Below, piece by piece: positions 1 to 12,129 of a stretch of 64,000 bases of DNA (its first letter is position 1; each line of letters begins with the position of its first letter). The notes beneath the pieces are model-generated. The model was not told the origin of the DNA and ran no database searches. It worked only from the letters and a program-made list of their open reading frames with translations. Made by a program: the position numbers and the translations under genes. Origin of the DNA: Chlorokybus atmophyticus (Eukaryota; Streptophyta; Chlorokybophyceae; Chlorokybales; Chlorokybaceae); NCBI GenBank assembly GCA_009103225.1, contig RHPI01002262.1:705382-769381 (forward strand), written 5' to 3'.

Positions 1-1430
1 GATTTATCCTTGGATCCACGCCTCCTGCAACTCCCTTGCGGACAAAGACCAGCTTGCATCTGTCCGCATCCCAGACTTCGATCCTGGCAGGTGACTTTTA
101 TTGTGACTTCTTGTACCGATCCGCATACTGCCATATTCTGTTTGCTAAGTAACTATTGAAGACATGTGACGTGGGTGAGTGGACACACTTGTAATTGATT
201 CATCAAGGATGCGGCTGTAGTCAAGAACAATTATAAGTCTGATTGGAATTTTGTTGGCTGCATGGCACCGCAGTGCACGACTAGTCGTGAACGGCAGTTG
301 TTGTCATTCGTTTGACACGTCTGGATTTGAAGTTGAAGTTTGTAAGTTGTGTGGTAGAGCAAGGCTGGTGTTTGCGAGATGAACTGTACCGACATGCGAT
401 TGTTTTGTGTGCTTTTGTGGTGTTTGTGCTGCAGCGCTGGAGTGGCAAATTTTTCCATGTGTGCAGGCGACTTCGTTGAGGTGTATGGCGAGCCATCGCA
501 GGCAGGTATGAATCACAGTCACACCTTGACAGCAATGTAACATATGTGCATGCGACATAAACCACTTCTACCAGTTGTAGCAACACAGGATAAGTCATAT
601 GCAAGCTGTGATGTATAATCTATAATATGTAATTTATACACAATAATTGGTTGCCACCATATCCCATGCCAGTTGCTCCCCGAAAGACCATCCCCCTGCT
701 TGCAACTATATAACAACATTTTCTGACTGCCATGCGTGCGGTGTGCTGTGTCTCTGTGCAGGGCAATGGGATGCTGTTGTAACTTGCTTCTTCATCGACA
801 CTGCCCACAATGTACTGGCGTACTTGGACGTCATTTATCGCGTGCTGCGCCAAGGAGGGGTAACAGCTTGCAAGTTGAATGTGTAACACATCACTGTGTA
901 ATTATCATTTAACCGTCACTTGTCGCCTCATCTCTTCCCTCAACACGCCAACTTGTGCCTTGCACGTGCAGGTGTGGATCAACATTGGTCCTCTGCTATA
1001 CCATTTCGCCGACGCACATCATTACTCGGCAATTGATGTGAGTCTGAGTGAGTGTTGGGCTTCAAATGTTGTGTAGCAGTACGGGTTTGCGAGGCTTGTT
1101 GGGTACATATCTGATACTTGTATACGTACAAGCAGGAGCTGTCCATAGAGATCAGCTTGGAAGCTGTAGAGCGCGTTGCATTCGAGTTGGGCTTCGTGTC
1201 GCAAAGGAAAGAGTTGAGGCACACATATTACACCGCCAATCCAAAAAGCATGCTACAGGTCTGTGGCGTCAATCCTCAGCTAGCCGTTGTGTGTCAGCGC
1301 AAACAGGCTGCCATGCACTGGAGTCAACATGCTCTGCACATTGCAAACCACTTGCGTGTTTTGCTTGCAGACGCAATACACCAGCGCTTTCCACGTCATG
1401 ACCAAGGGTGGACCTTTGCCTCTGCAATAA
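1..1430 (+). CDS. Carnosine N-methyltransferase-like protein (CARNMT1/N2227 family), 3' part
   Basis: SAM-dependent methyltransferase of the N2227/carnosine N-methyltransferase family; animal and yeast members methylate histidine-containing dipeptides. The gene runs in from the left edge. Readable exons: 2-90, 435-505, 762-859, 972-1037, 1136-1258 (or from 1133) and 1371-1430, all GT-AG and in phase, ending at TAA 1428-1430. Conserved blocks in order are YPWIH, the AGDF box, WDAVVTCFFIDTAHNV (the family signature after the SAM-binding fold), then the WINIGPLLYHF block and a C-terminal SIEISLEAVE helix. The protein stops soon after this block, as in the family. N-terminal exons lie outside the window. 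The family call is strong; the true substrate in this organism is not known. The next gene, on the opposite strand, ends about 1 kb downstream. Confidence 0.88.
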
Positions 1431-2473
1431 ATACAGGGCCGAAAGTGCAGCACAATTGCTCAGCAACTCCCACTCCATCCCGTGCCAATTCTATTGGGGT
1501 GCAGTTTGTGATGTCCGTGGCCCACACCACATGGGCTGAAGGGCCATCCTGAGCATGAGTTTCATTTGGCAAGTTCCTACATAGGCTGTGGTTGCATTGG
1601 GAGCAATGCACGCTCAACCTGAACATTGCGCAATGCGAGCATATTGCAAGGCACAGTGTTTCTGTTGTCAGGACAATTGCAGTTCGGACGCATGAGCCCA
1701 TGCGTGCACTACCAAGCTTGCAGATCGATTGCAGATTGCGCATCACGGTGCAGTGTCTCCACAATGGTATGAACATAAGTTACAACTGAGTTTACCTTCG
1801 CAACCGCAATCATGTAACCTCAATGCTCCAACACCTGATGTTTAGTTACTGTATACTAAACCTGGACTGCCAAACTCTGCACAGCTACCTAGTCTGCTAA
1901 CTACTCCTGCATGAGCATGGGTTACTCGATGACTATGACTCTCTGATTTAGTCTCACAACCGCCACCTGCGATCCCATTGCGACATCTCAGTGCCAACAA
2001 CAGAAGCACAAGCATACCATGCATGGGCGTGGCATAAACTCGCTACCATACCAATGGCGAATCGTCATCGGAAAGAACTACAACCGTAGTCTGTCTAGGT
2101 ACATGGTTGTGCTGTGAACAGCACAACAACTGGACAGTGTTTCCTTCAACCTGCCAGCCAGCAACAGAAATATCAATTAATGCAGCACCTCCACTACGGG
2201 TGAGCTTCACTTAGCGCGTACTCAACTGCATGCAATGTAACAAATTCGCAACTGAGAGTAAGAGCATTGTACGAGTGAGACTGTCTGCGTTGCTGCGCTG
2301 CTAGTACACTTGAGTGATACACCAACATAATGGGTCAATGTGTGAGTCAATGATTGCACAAACTGGTGACCATTATCAGAGTGAGTGTGATCAAGTCTCA
2401 ATCCCTTGATGACTAAAGTAATTCACAGATGATTTTGCATGCAAGTGATTCCATCCTTACATGCATCGATGTT
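1431..2473. other. Intergenic, convergent
   Basis: Gap between the 3' ends of the methyltransferase gene (+) and the SLX1-like gene (-). Six-frame reading shows no exon with family resemblance. Composition is mixed with scattered TGCATGC-type words, as in introns of this genome. Both 3' UTRs must lie here; I cannot place polyadenylation sites. Confidence 0.5.
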
Positions 2474-5400
2474 CTAGTTGCCGAACAAGAATCTCACCTC
2501 TTCAATTGAGAAAAGGACAGACGATTGAGTGGGTTGAGTAAATGTGCAAATGACGTGTGGAACAACGGATGACTGACTCCATGCATGGTTGCAACAGAGG
2601 GTCACCTTGGAGCAATGGTTGTCGGCAGGCTCTGTAGCTCGACCTGCCTCTCGGCCAAACCGAAGTGGCACGCATTCCGGCGAGTCATCAACAGTTATGC
2701 AACAATCAGTTTCAAAGCTTTCGTCATGCGCCAGATGTGCTTCGAGCTCAGCAGACTCCTGCATACAGCACCAGCTGAAGTCTCTTTCACTAGACTGCAA
2801 ATGAACAATTTGATAGTGACAATGACAAAGGCGTATGGCGATTTTTTTTTTTGAGTTCTTTTTTCCTCTAACGGAAGATACTTATCCTTCAAGGGTTATT
2901 CAAAGCACCCACATACAAACACAGTCACCATCGCAAACACAAACACATGCACGCATGTGGATGCGCCCACATTACGCCTTGGAAGGGGGTGGAGGGGTGG
3001 TATGCAACACTCAACCAACATGCGTGTTGTGTGCAATCAAGTTCACTACCTGACCTGTGCCGTGCAGCGTGATGAGCGGACACAACGCAAGGAGCAGCGG
3101 ACCGGGGCGGGGCTTTTTGTTGGAGTGAGAAGGAACACCATGCCAGTAGGGCTGGCAATGGTGGACTGGTCGCCTGGCGTTGGTGACCGCGCATGTGATG
3201 CGGGTGTAGCCAACGACATCGGCGACAGGGATAAATCTGAGCAAGGAGAAGATGCCCACGACGCCATCTGATGAGGACGACCCACATCAGCCACTAGCAG
3301 TTGCATGCCATGCACAATACAGCACCTTACACATCACCTCACATCAAAGCACATGCTGGCACACGCATGCCCACGCCCAAACACACATGCTTGGGTGCAC
3401 AAATGGACAAACATGCATGCACGTACATCCCAACAGCAAGCCATTTAGTACCAAGTTGACAATTTGATTCAGTTTAACAAACAACAAACCCACCTGAGCT
3501 GTTGCAGCTATGCGTCGTGCGGTTGCAGGACTCACTCCAACAGTTTCGGCCTCGTTGATACCAGCATGACTGCTGTCGTTGATGCTGCATCTGTTGGAGG
3601 TTGAAGCTGCCTGCCAGTCCGCAGCACGTGAAGCACTCTCTCTTTGAAAAATGCCGCCGACAGCCGCATCAACAGACTTCACTTGCCTCGGCTTCCGACT
3701 GCGATAAAAATCGCCCAAGCGTGCCTTTGCCTTCACCTTTGGCTCAGCCTTTTTCACTGCATCCTTCTTCTGCTTCTTCTCTGGAGTCTTCAACTTCTTA
3801 TTGCTGTTGATGCAGTCTGCCGTATCTGTGTCATACTCTGTGTGCAATGTGGGCACGCTGTTCAACTCTTCAGTGGCATCCTCAACAACACTCTCAAGGA
3901 TGTTGTTGTTCTCTTTGTCAAACTCGTTCTGACTGGCCACTTCATTCTCATTCTCGTCCTCCTCCTCGTCCTCGTCGTCCACGATGGTGTACGCGGACAA
4001 GTCCATGGCTTGGAGGGTGGAGACTGTGACACGCACGTGGGGTGGAAGCGGCTGGCAGTGCGCACAGAGGTCTTGGTGCCTTTGACTCAGGAAGTTGACA
4101 GTCAACGGCATCCTGATGACAAGCAAGACAGGACTAAGGCCTTGGTTGAGTAAAGTCAAGCATTAGCTTGAGTTGGCCAATTCAAGCTGATGCTTAATTT
4201 GACTTTGAAGGATGCCGGTAATGGCAATACCAAGCGTGTTCACACCAGCTTTGCATTAAGCAAGTCCTACTCGTCCCGGATTGCAGTGATTTAGGTGCGA
4301 TGCAACATGTCATAGCTGTGATCAACACCTGGAGTTGTGCAACCAACCACTGGAAAGACAAACACGCATGCACAGCAGCCAGCCCGCCCGCCCGTGCACG
4401 CGTGCGCCCAGCGTGCGTGTGTGCGTGCATAGTGTGTGCGAGCGTGTGCGCGTGCAGGTACAGGCATGCCTACGTGCACACCCACAGCTGTTGCCTACAT
4501 GTGTATGCGGTCATACATCCAAGGTCGTTTGTAGACTGAACATCCAACAATCAAGACGACAGTATTCAAGTACTCGCGTGCTTCCACATTCGACATGAAC
4601 CATGGACAACCACCCACAGCTCGCTTACTCTGCGTATTTCTCGTGCTGCAGCATGAGAAACAGCAGCCGGATGCGTCCGGCGACTCCAGTGAAGTTCGTG
4701 GCGATCTTGCCACCGCGCGGGATGCGCCCGCCTCCCGCTGCCAGCAGCTCCGCGTGCAGCCTCGCCACCTGCTCACGTACCGCTTTGGAGCGCTGCGGGT
4801 GCTGCCACGCCCACTCAAACGCCAGCGCATGAGCCTGTCAAGAGCTTATGTTTGGCGTGCGTATGCGCTTGCATGCAATTGTGCGTGCTTTAAAGAACCA
4901 AACTGCACTTTTGTGTGTAATACAAACGTAGTTCAGTGCGCAAGGCAAGCTGTTCACTCAGTGACAGCTACCAACTGGCATGCAGCTACGTACTGTACAC
5001 AAGTATGCATAGTCCATAACTTATATTCACATAACAGCAAGAATGTACTCCCAACCTGTACCCTTACCTTTGATGGGAAGCCATGCGTGAGAACCGCCAT
5101 CTCCCAAGGTCGGCGTGCACGCGTGAACCTTGCGCCCATAGTGAGCTCGCCATTGTGCTGGCGAATGCGCCGCAATGGGTTCACAGTAAACCTGACATCG
5201 ACGGCACTGTTGATGATGACAATCTGACGAGGCTGATGCTGGTGCTGGTGCTGGTGCTGGCGAAGGTGAAGGTAAAGGTGAAGGCGAAGGTGGTGATGAT
5301 GATGCTGATGATGACGACGATGATGACGAACCTGCATTGGCCAGTCGGCCAGACATGCGCAAGCATAGAATGGCTGTATGACAGAATGACAAGCTGCTAA

Positions 5401-5720
5401 GGCTTGCACGTGTGCACTGCACAATCGAGGGTTTTCACATCTCACCCTATGTAAGAGTGTCCCTTGAATTTGGGGTTCAAGCAAGCCAGTAGGTAGGTGC
5501 AGAAGAACCGCTTGGCGCCATTCTCGCAGTGTGCGCCTTTGAAGACGCTCAAAGATCTTGCCCCGCTTCCTCTTCCACCCCCTGCTACCCCTCCTTCTCC
5601 TCCTCCTCGTCCTGCGCCACTCCTCCCAGGCAGCGCTTGCTCTCGCTCCTGCGACACCTGAATGCGGCCGTCTCCCGCCGCAACGCCCTCAACAACCGCC
5701 GCTTTGGCCTTGCGGACCAT
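2474..5720 (-). CDS. SLX1-like / HIGLE-like GIY-YIG structure-specific endonuclease
   Basis: Nuclease of the SLX1 branch of the GIY-YIG superfamily; SLX1 cuts branched DNA with SLX4, and the Arabidopsis relative HIGLE is linked to RNA/DNA cleavage. Exons (read on -): 5720-5446, 5191-5068, 4834-4629, 4112-3494, 3267-3055, 2758-2474; all phases agree, giving 573 aa. Residues about 71-92 hold CTYLLACLNP...SYIG (the GIY and YIG halves), then FTVNPLRRIRQHNGE with the catalytic Arg, then AFEWAWQHP with the metal-binding Glu near 140, and MPLTVNFLS as in plant homologues. Next comes an Asp/Glu-rich stretch (DDEDEEEDENENE) and a basic, Ser/Pro-rich tail. The C-terminal RING/PHD finger of animal and fungal SLX1 is not visible. 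The last two exons rest on phase and openness only. The start ATG is the first one upstream of the domain; the gene faces PAS1 across 343 bp. Confidence 0.85.
5226..5335. repeat. Imperfect triplet/hexamer repeat in SLX1 intron 1
   Basis: On the + strand the tract reads as runs of GCTGGT, then GAAGGT/AAAGGT, then GATGAT units with period 3 and 6. It lies inside the intron between exons 5446 and 5191 of the SLX1-like gene, so the protein-like low-complexity reading in each frame is not part of the best gene model. Confidence 0.75.
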
Positions 5721-6063
5721 GCGTTCAGCTAACCTACCAAACCCTAACCTACCTCAGGCCACCCTACCGCCACCGCCGCCAACAACGCCGCCGCTGCGCT
5801 GACCGTTTGCTTATGCTTTCAAACAGTAAAACATGCTTATACTCGGGGCTAAACATTTATGCTGGCTTCGTTGTAAAACTACTCAACTTAAAAGCGTGTT
5901 TGTGACACACAAAGCGTCTCCGAGGTACGCAACCAAAACCAGGCCAGCGTAATTTAAGTAACTCCAGGCTTCAAGCCAGGCTTTAGCTTTGGCCTGGGCT
6001 GCTCTGGCTTCGTTGGTCGGCTTTGGCCTGGCCTGGCAGCCTCGGCCAGGCCTGCCGCCAGCT
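5721..6063. promoter_or_regulatory. Shared divergent upstream region of SLX1-like gene and PAS1
   Basis: Only 343 bp separate the start codons of two head-to-head genes, so both 5' UTRs and promoters must share it. Near 5960-6060 it carries many GGCTT/GGCCTGG words of unknown meaning. No clear TATA box is visible. If PAS1 starts at the in-frame upstream ATG 5989 the region is shorter. Confidence 0.5.
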
Positions 6064-9000
6064 ATGCCGGGCTTCACGGATTACTTGGCGGAGCTGCGGG
6101 CGTACCTAGCGGTAGAGGAGCGGGCGGAGGACGTGAAGCCGGCGCTGGACACCAATGTCGGCAAGGGGGTGCTGGATGATGACGGCGACAAGGCCGCTGC
6201 AGCTGAGAAGAGCAGGTAGGAGCTAAGGTGCACATCGCATTGGGTTGTGGTGAATGTCTCATTAAAAGCCATGCACAGCGTGCCAGAAGGATCCGTCATG
6301 CGGGCGCAAGTGAGAGCTGGCACCGGCACAGAGACTCCGCCCAAGCATGCTCAGGTGCTGCGTGCGTAGGACTGCTAATCATGTGAAGGGTATGTTTGAC
6401 GTGCATGGTTGCACTGCACACATTGACACACAGTGAGCTATTCGTTCGAGCCAGGGAATGAGGTGGAATAGCTCCGTGTTCGTCGCAGACGATGCTGTTG
6501 CGCTTGAGTGGTGCGTAAGCAACAGCATAACAGCTTGTGCAGGACTCAGGACAACCATATTGAATTCATGCTGCTTTGCACAGGAACCCTTTCACTTCTG
6601 TATTGGCACATGCATGAGCTACGTGCAACAGCTCCGCATGCAGAGCAACATGCACTAGATGTTGTAGTTCAGTCGTGGAACAGCTGGCGTCCACAGTGTT
6701 GCAACCTGCTGTGCTTTAAGCAGCTTCACTGAAGTGTAACACCCGCTTACAGAATCGTTTCACACAAACCCCTGCAATCGGGCTGTGTGCATGCATGACT
6801 CAGCATTGCATGCACACAAGCGTGGGTACACGAGAACAGCTCTATGTTCATTGCAAAGCATGCGAGTCAACTGTTCATTTCCGCCATGGTTGATCAGCTC
6901 ACAATTTTTAGCATGAGATCGCCATCCCATACCTCACCTGCTGTGGTGCTAAGAGCATTTGTGGCAATCAAGATCACGTTCTGCACGCAGCATGCACAAC
7001 GCGCTCGTGGTTGCACAAAATTAGACCTTTCAGCTAACACGACTTGCCATCAATACCCTGTTACCGATCCAGGTTGTCATTCACTATACGTGTCGATCAG
7101 AAAACGGCGTCATCTTCGACTCAACACGGGCAGAACATGGTGGTACGCACCACGTATCATGCATCTTACCATCAAGCTCACTGATGTTTGCGACCGCTGT
7201 GTGCGCATGTGCATGTATATGAGCATGTGCGCATGAATTTCATCTCTCACTGGCGTTGCAGGGAGCGGATACCCCACCAGGTTTGTTTTGGGCAAGGGCC
7301 AGCTGGTCCGCGGGCTAGATATCGGTCTCAGCCACATGACCAAGAATGAAGTCGTGATGGTGATTATGACATCAATTACACGCACATTATGCGTCGTCCA
7401 TTGTGCACAGCTTTGTGTTTGTTGGTTATGTTGGCAAAGACAACGTGTTGGCTGCAGTTCAAACTAGCCCCAGAAGTGGCGTACAAAGACCCTTTGACTT
7501 TGCTCACCGCACCGAAAGGCACCTCGATTGATGAGCCCTTGTTCTTTGAGCTGGAGCTCATTGACTTCCACCCTATTAAGGTAAGTCCACATGTTGTCTT
7601 ATGTCAGTGTGCATTGGTTTACTGATAACATGCACAAGGCTGCACACGCATTGTACTTGTTGGGATCTCACAAGTGTTGGTGAGTGTTGCTATATTGGTG
7701 GTTTCTCTGCAGGTGGTCACTAGGGATGCCTCAGTGGTGAAGAGGGTAAGCACCATTCCCACCTATCAGTAGTCTTTCAGGGCGTGGGAGTATACAACAA
7801 GAAATATACTCAAGCATGTGTTTACTTTGTTGACTCGTGAAGGTGCTGAAGGAAGGCGAGGGGTGGGAGACCCCACGCGCGCCGTTCGAGGTGCGGCTGG
7901 CGTGCGAGGGGCGCACCCTTGACGGCAGAGCATTCTTCCCCGCGACGCAGGACCTTCGCTTCACCATCGCCGATGGCAAGGTGGGCATGCACACGAGTGT
8001 TTCGTGAACGTACGCGTGCGTGCCTGCACAAGTCTGACTCACTCAGCAGTGCCTGCATGATCACAAGCGGTTTTGCTTGGTCAGTGTAGCTGCTACTACT
8101 TGCCCAACTTGTAGTTCAGTTACCAGCGCATGCATTATGTGAGCTAACGGCAGCGACAGCAGTACTGAGCGAGTTCAGTAAGCAACTGTCATCATGTTAC
8201 CAGCTGCCGCCGGGGTTGGAACAGGCAGTGAGCACGATGCTGCTCGGGGAGCGCGCGCTCGTGACATGCTGCGGCACGGCCGCGCGGGAATGCATGCTGG
8301 ACTCACCTCCCGCTCGGGCCGACATTGTCGAGTGGGAGGTCGAACTGCTTGAAGTAATCCAGGTGAGTGTTTGTTTGTGTATGTGCATCATACTGAAACA
8401 AACAGAGATGCATTACCATCATCATCATTGTCATGATCATTGGTGTTTGTGAGTCAGGTGCGGGACATGACGGGAGATGGCGGTGTCATTAAGAAGCGAG
8501 TGAAGGTCGGGCGCACAGTCTTTCCGATCGGCTGTCCGCTGGAAGATTGCACAGTGTCAGGTGTTTCATCCCACCTGTTACGGATATCTACGATGGATCA
8601 TACTTAACGCAATCATCTTCAGAAGTGATTTTGCCTTGCAGTGCACTGCGTGGGTCGCGTCGTTGCCAAAGGCAACAACAATGTTGACAATGCGATGCCT
8701 GCCTTTGTGGATACCCGCGCTGAGGGGAAGCCTCTGGAGTTTGAGACTGGCTCTGGACAGGTGATTGGAACAAAAGGCATGTTTAGGGTGATGATTTCAA
8801 CAAGAGAGCTCAATGCCTGCTTGACACCTCAAGCCCAGGTGCCGGAGGCGATAGACATGAGCGTGCGATTGATGACGAAAGGCGAAGTTGCTGTGGTTCG
8901 AAGCACCTCCCAATACGCTTACGACACTTTTCAACCAAGGTGCGGCACACAAGCCGTTTCGCTGTGCATCATCCAGCTTTATTGGATGCCAACACCATCG

Positions 9001-10184
9001 ATGTTGTTGAGACACATGCAGTCAACAGCCTTCAACACCACACCAAATGTCCTTCTATTGCCTTCGGTTGCCTTCCAACTCAAGGACATGTTGTTCCAAC
9101 GTTAGCAACACCAGACAGCACCAGTTTGACTGGAGCACAAGACTCAATACACAAAGTACCAATACTGTTTGTTGGTTTTACTTCAGGCCATCTTCAGTCC
9201 CCGAGGGTGCATCAGTGCAGTGGGAGCTGGAGTTGTTGGACTTTAGTGAGCCCAGAATGTGGGAAGGCCTATCAGCATCTGAGGTGAGCTAATGTTTGAA
9301 GAACTCGTTGAATCAGTTGCCACAATCCTGAACATGCATGCATCCGTGCAGGTTGCGGCAGATGCGGCAGCAGCCAGGGAGGCCGGCAACCGGCTTTTCA
9401 AAGATGGTAACACGAAGCTCGCATTTGCAAAGTATCAAAAGACGCTGAGGAAGCTGGAGAAGGCAGCGGGAGAGTGGAGCCAGGCGGAAGGCGAGACCAT
9501 CATTGAACCCCTTAAGGTGTGGTAAAAATTTGTGAGCATTCTTGATGCTTGAAAGAGGTTGTGCAAATTAAACTCTTCCTGTTCAGACGAGCTTCCTGTT
9601 GAATATAGCTGCTTGCCAACTGAAGCAAAAGGAGTACCTTGAGGCAGCCCAGTCATGCAACAAGGTACACATCGACGTGACGCGAGTCTCTGCAGTATTT
9701 ATGTACACTGACAACTGGTACATCACAAGTATATCACAGTTAAGCCTTACAGTTGCGCACACACCTGCATGCATGCACGAGCGCACATATGTGTTGGCTC
9801 GTGGTATGTACGCACATACACGCACTTGTACGCACGCATATACAAACCGCGCTTACTCAGACAGCTCGTTTGGAATGTACTGCTGGATAGTCACCTTGCA
9901 TGCACCTGACATGGCAGTGCGCATAGTTCACGCCAACGTGTCATCTTTGGCAGGTACTGGAGCTGCAGCCGGGCTCGGCAAAGGCACTCTACCGGCGTGG
10001 GCAGGCGCTGGCGGCGTTGGGTGAGTTTGATGCGGCGCGTGCGGATTACGAAGCCATGGCTGAGATGGATGACGGCGCCCACGAGGTGGACTCCCGTGCT
10101 GCTCTTGCGCAGCTCGCCGTGAAGGTGCGGGAGTATGAAGAGCGGAGTAAGAAGACGTTTGCTGGGATGTTTGGCAATCGATAG
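6064..10184 (+). CDS. PAS1: PASTICCINO1-type FKBP-TPR protein (FKBP72 orthologue)
   Basis: Immunophilin-like scaffold; in Arabidopsis PAS1 links very-long-chain fatty acid elongase in the ER with growth control. Fifteen exons: 6064-6215, 6279-6354, 7073-7142, 7262-7359, 7458-7580, 7713-7745, 7843-7980, 8204-8362, 8458-8560, 8642-8760, 8839-8939, 9187-9283, 9352-9516, 9587-9664, 9954-10184; 580 aa, all in phase. Three FKBP-like domains lie at about 60-173 (TRFVLGKGQLVRGLDIG), 185-283 (VVKRVLKEGEGWETP) and 290-410. Diagnostic PAS1 blocks are VRDMTGDGGVIKKR, then FPIGCPLED and GASVQWELELLDF. TPR repeats follow at about 424-560 (ALYRRGQALAALGEFDAA), ending KTFAGMFGNR. Domains 2 and 3 lack most residues of an active prolyl isomerase pocket, as in plant PAS1, so a scaffold role is inferred. 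The start is uncertain: ATG 5989 is in frame upstream. Confidence 0.93.
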
Positions 10185-12010
10185 CGCACATGTGAAATAG
10201 CATAGCTTTGTGGTAAGATTTGAAGGAATGCGGCAGTGATTGTGGTGCGGTTTTGTATTTGTGCAATTGTTGGTTTACATCAAATGCAGGACATGCATGC
10301 GCATGCACTATGTGTAGTCCAGTCAGCACGCAGCAACACATGCAAGGTGTCGTACAAATGACATTTAGTTGACCACCGGGCTACTACTAGCACGCTAATC
10401 TACTGCCTCTACCCCGTTAGACATGCAGCAGTCAATATTTGTTTGCATGCCTAATCGTAGGAGCTGTACAATTGCACTCATTGCTCATTACAACCGGCAT
10501 TAGCGACTGACACACACTCTGTGGTTGCTTTCTTCAATCAAGCAATATGTATGGCCCAAACCAGCAATACACACAAACCAAATCGGTGTGTAGGCAACTC
10601 GGTGAGCCCAAGCTAACTTGCATATCGCGCACGTGTTGCTTGCGTACTGACTAAATGACAGTGTCAGTTGACGCTGGCAATAAAGTGCAGGACATACTCA
10701 TTGCAGCATACCCCTTTTGTGTCTATTAAACTAATCCAACGCATAAGACCAAGTTACGTTTTGTGCATTCCAGCATAGACACATCCATCAATGCATCAAT
10801 GCAAACACATAGCGGCTGTTACTGACGCATCATTATAATGCAGTCGATGTTTGCCAAATGGCATTGACTACCCCACACTATGGCATCGCTAACATGCAGG
10901 GTAGCGCTAGTGGCATTAATTGGTGCACACCAACAATCGCATGTCTTAAACACATAACCAACCGTAGAGTTGCAGTCAATCAAGCTCCAAGGTTCGCAAG
11001 GGGCCACAGTAGACAAGCAAGCAGTGTGCCACTCAACAGTACACACATTCTAGGGTCAATGAGGCAATAGGGTTTACGAGTACACACACAGCCTCACCGC
11101 GCATTGCCCATGACAAGCACGCTCAGCTAGCATGCACCCAACCTAGAGCAACTTTTCCCATGGCCGCCAACATGCCACACTCACAATAGCACCAGCAAGC
11201 AAAGTGTGTGGGGGCCAAGGCAGATTAACTTAGCTACTAGCAATAAGGACTGCTATGACCGCTAGGACTGCTAGGACTACTAGGACAACCCTCAAGCAGC
11301 AGCAGGGCGCAGTGGAAACCAACAGCAAGGTGAAGGACAACCTGCAGAGCGCAGGGGGAGAGAGCAGAGGTAGAGGTTTGGGCCTGCGCCTGGTTGGTAG
11401 CGGCATGCACGACGACGACGCTGGTGACATCGACGCTGGTGACAACCGCTAGTCCCCCCGCTCCCCAACGGAAAAGACTCGGATAAGTGCTGTTGATAAG
11501 AACTGACTCACTCAACACTTACGATAAGTACTAAATGAGTCATCCTGGCCAGGGAGCGATAGATATAATTGCCGGTAAGCATCAGATAAAACTGAGTTGT
11601 TCAGTCTCAGTAAACGTAGTTAACTCAAAGCAAGTGTTTGGTACCTGCTGCAGAGCATGCGCAGGTTGTCACAAGCAAGAAAGAAAAGACACATTCACAT
11701 ACTAGGCATAAGACACGAGGCAGTCAGCAGCAGCCACAACAAGCACGAAGATTCAATGCTGCTGTGAAGAACCGACACAAATGGCAGTGGCCCACTGTCG
11801 GCCTTGACTGAATGGCAAGCACTTGCAAAAGTACCTAGCAGAGCTGCTTGCACACAGCAGACATTGCCTGAGCAACAAGCTCAGAGCACAAAAACACCTC
11901 AGGGGCGTCGATGCCAAGCGGCTGAGCTCCTGGCGATCTCTGCAGCAAGTTCAGAAGCTGCGCTGCTTGCAGCAAGCACCATGTCCGCGGCAAGCAGGCA
12001 GCGCCTGATT
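10185..12010. other. Intergenic, no gene seen
   Basis: After PAS1 no reading frame shows family resemblance or a consistent exon chain. The stretch contains simple words such as CTAGGACTGCTAGGACTACTAGGA (11255-11285, split repeats of TAGGACTGC) and, at 11850-12000, Ala/Gln/Ser-coding GCAAGC-rich sequence that looks like repeat rather than gene. Confidence 0.45.
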
Positions 12011-12129
12011 GCTTGCGTCAAGCCGCTCAGCCTAGCGGCTTGACGCAAGCAGGCAGTCAGCTGCGCCCTTCACCCAACCGCACCGCCGCGGTTGCGTCAA
12101 GCCGCTAGGCTGAGCGGCTTGACGCAAGC
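12011..12129. repeat. Pair of perfect hairpins with inverted loops, in a tandem duplication
   Basis: Hairpin 1 spans 12011-12050: 17-bp arms around the 6-base loop cagcct (12028-12033). Hairpin 2 spans 12092-12127 (15-bp arms identical to the inner part of the first) around aggctg (12107-12112), the reverse complement of the first loop. Both are followed by the same 30-odd bases beginning aggcagtcagctgcgccc, so the unit is duplicated with the hairpin flipped. Confidence 0.9.

Noticed and set aside
5027-5422. Ser/Pro/Ala-rich frame overlapping SLX1 exon 2
   Set aside because: It is a repeat tract in the intron; the SLX1 frame across the GIY-YIG domain is the conserved one.
11804-12043. Ala/Ser/Gln-rich frame upstream of the hairpins
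   Set aside because: It is a GCAAGC-type repeat running into the foldback; no splice partners.
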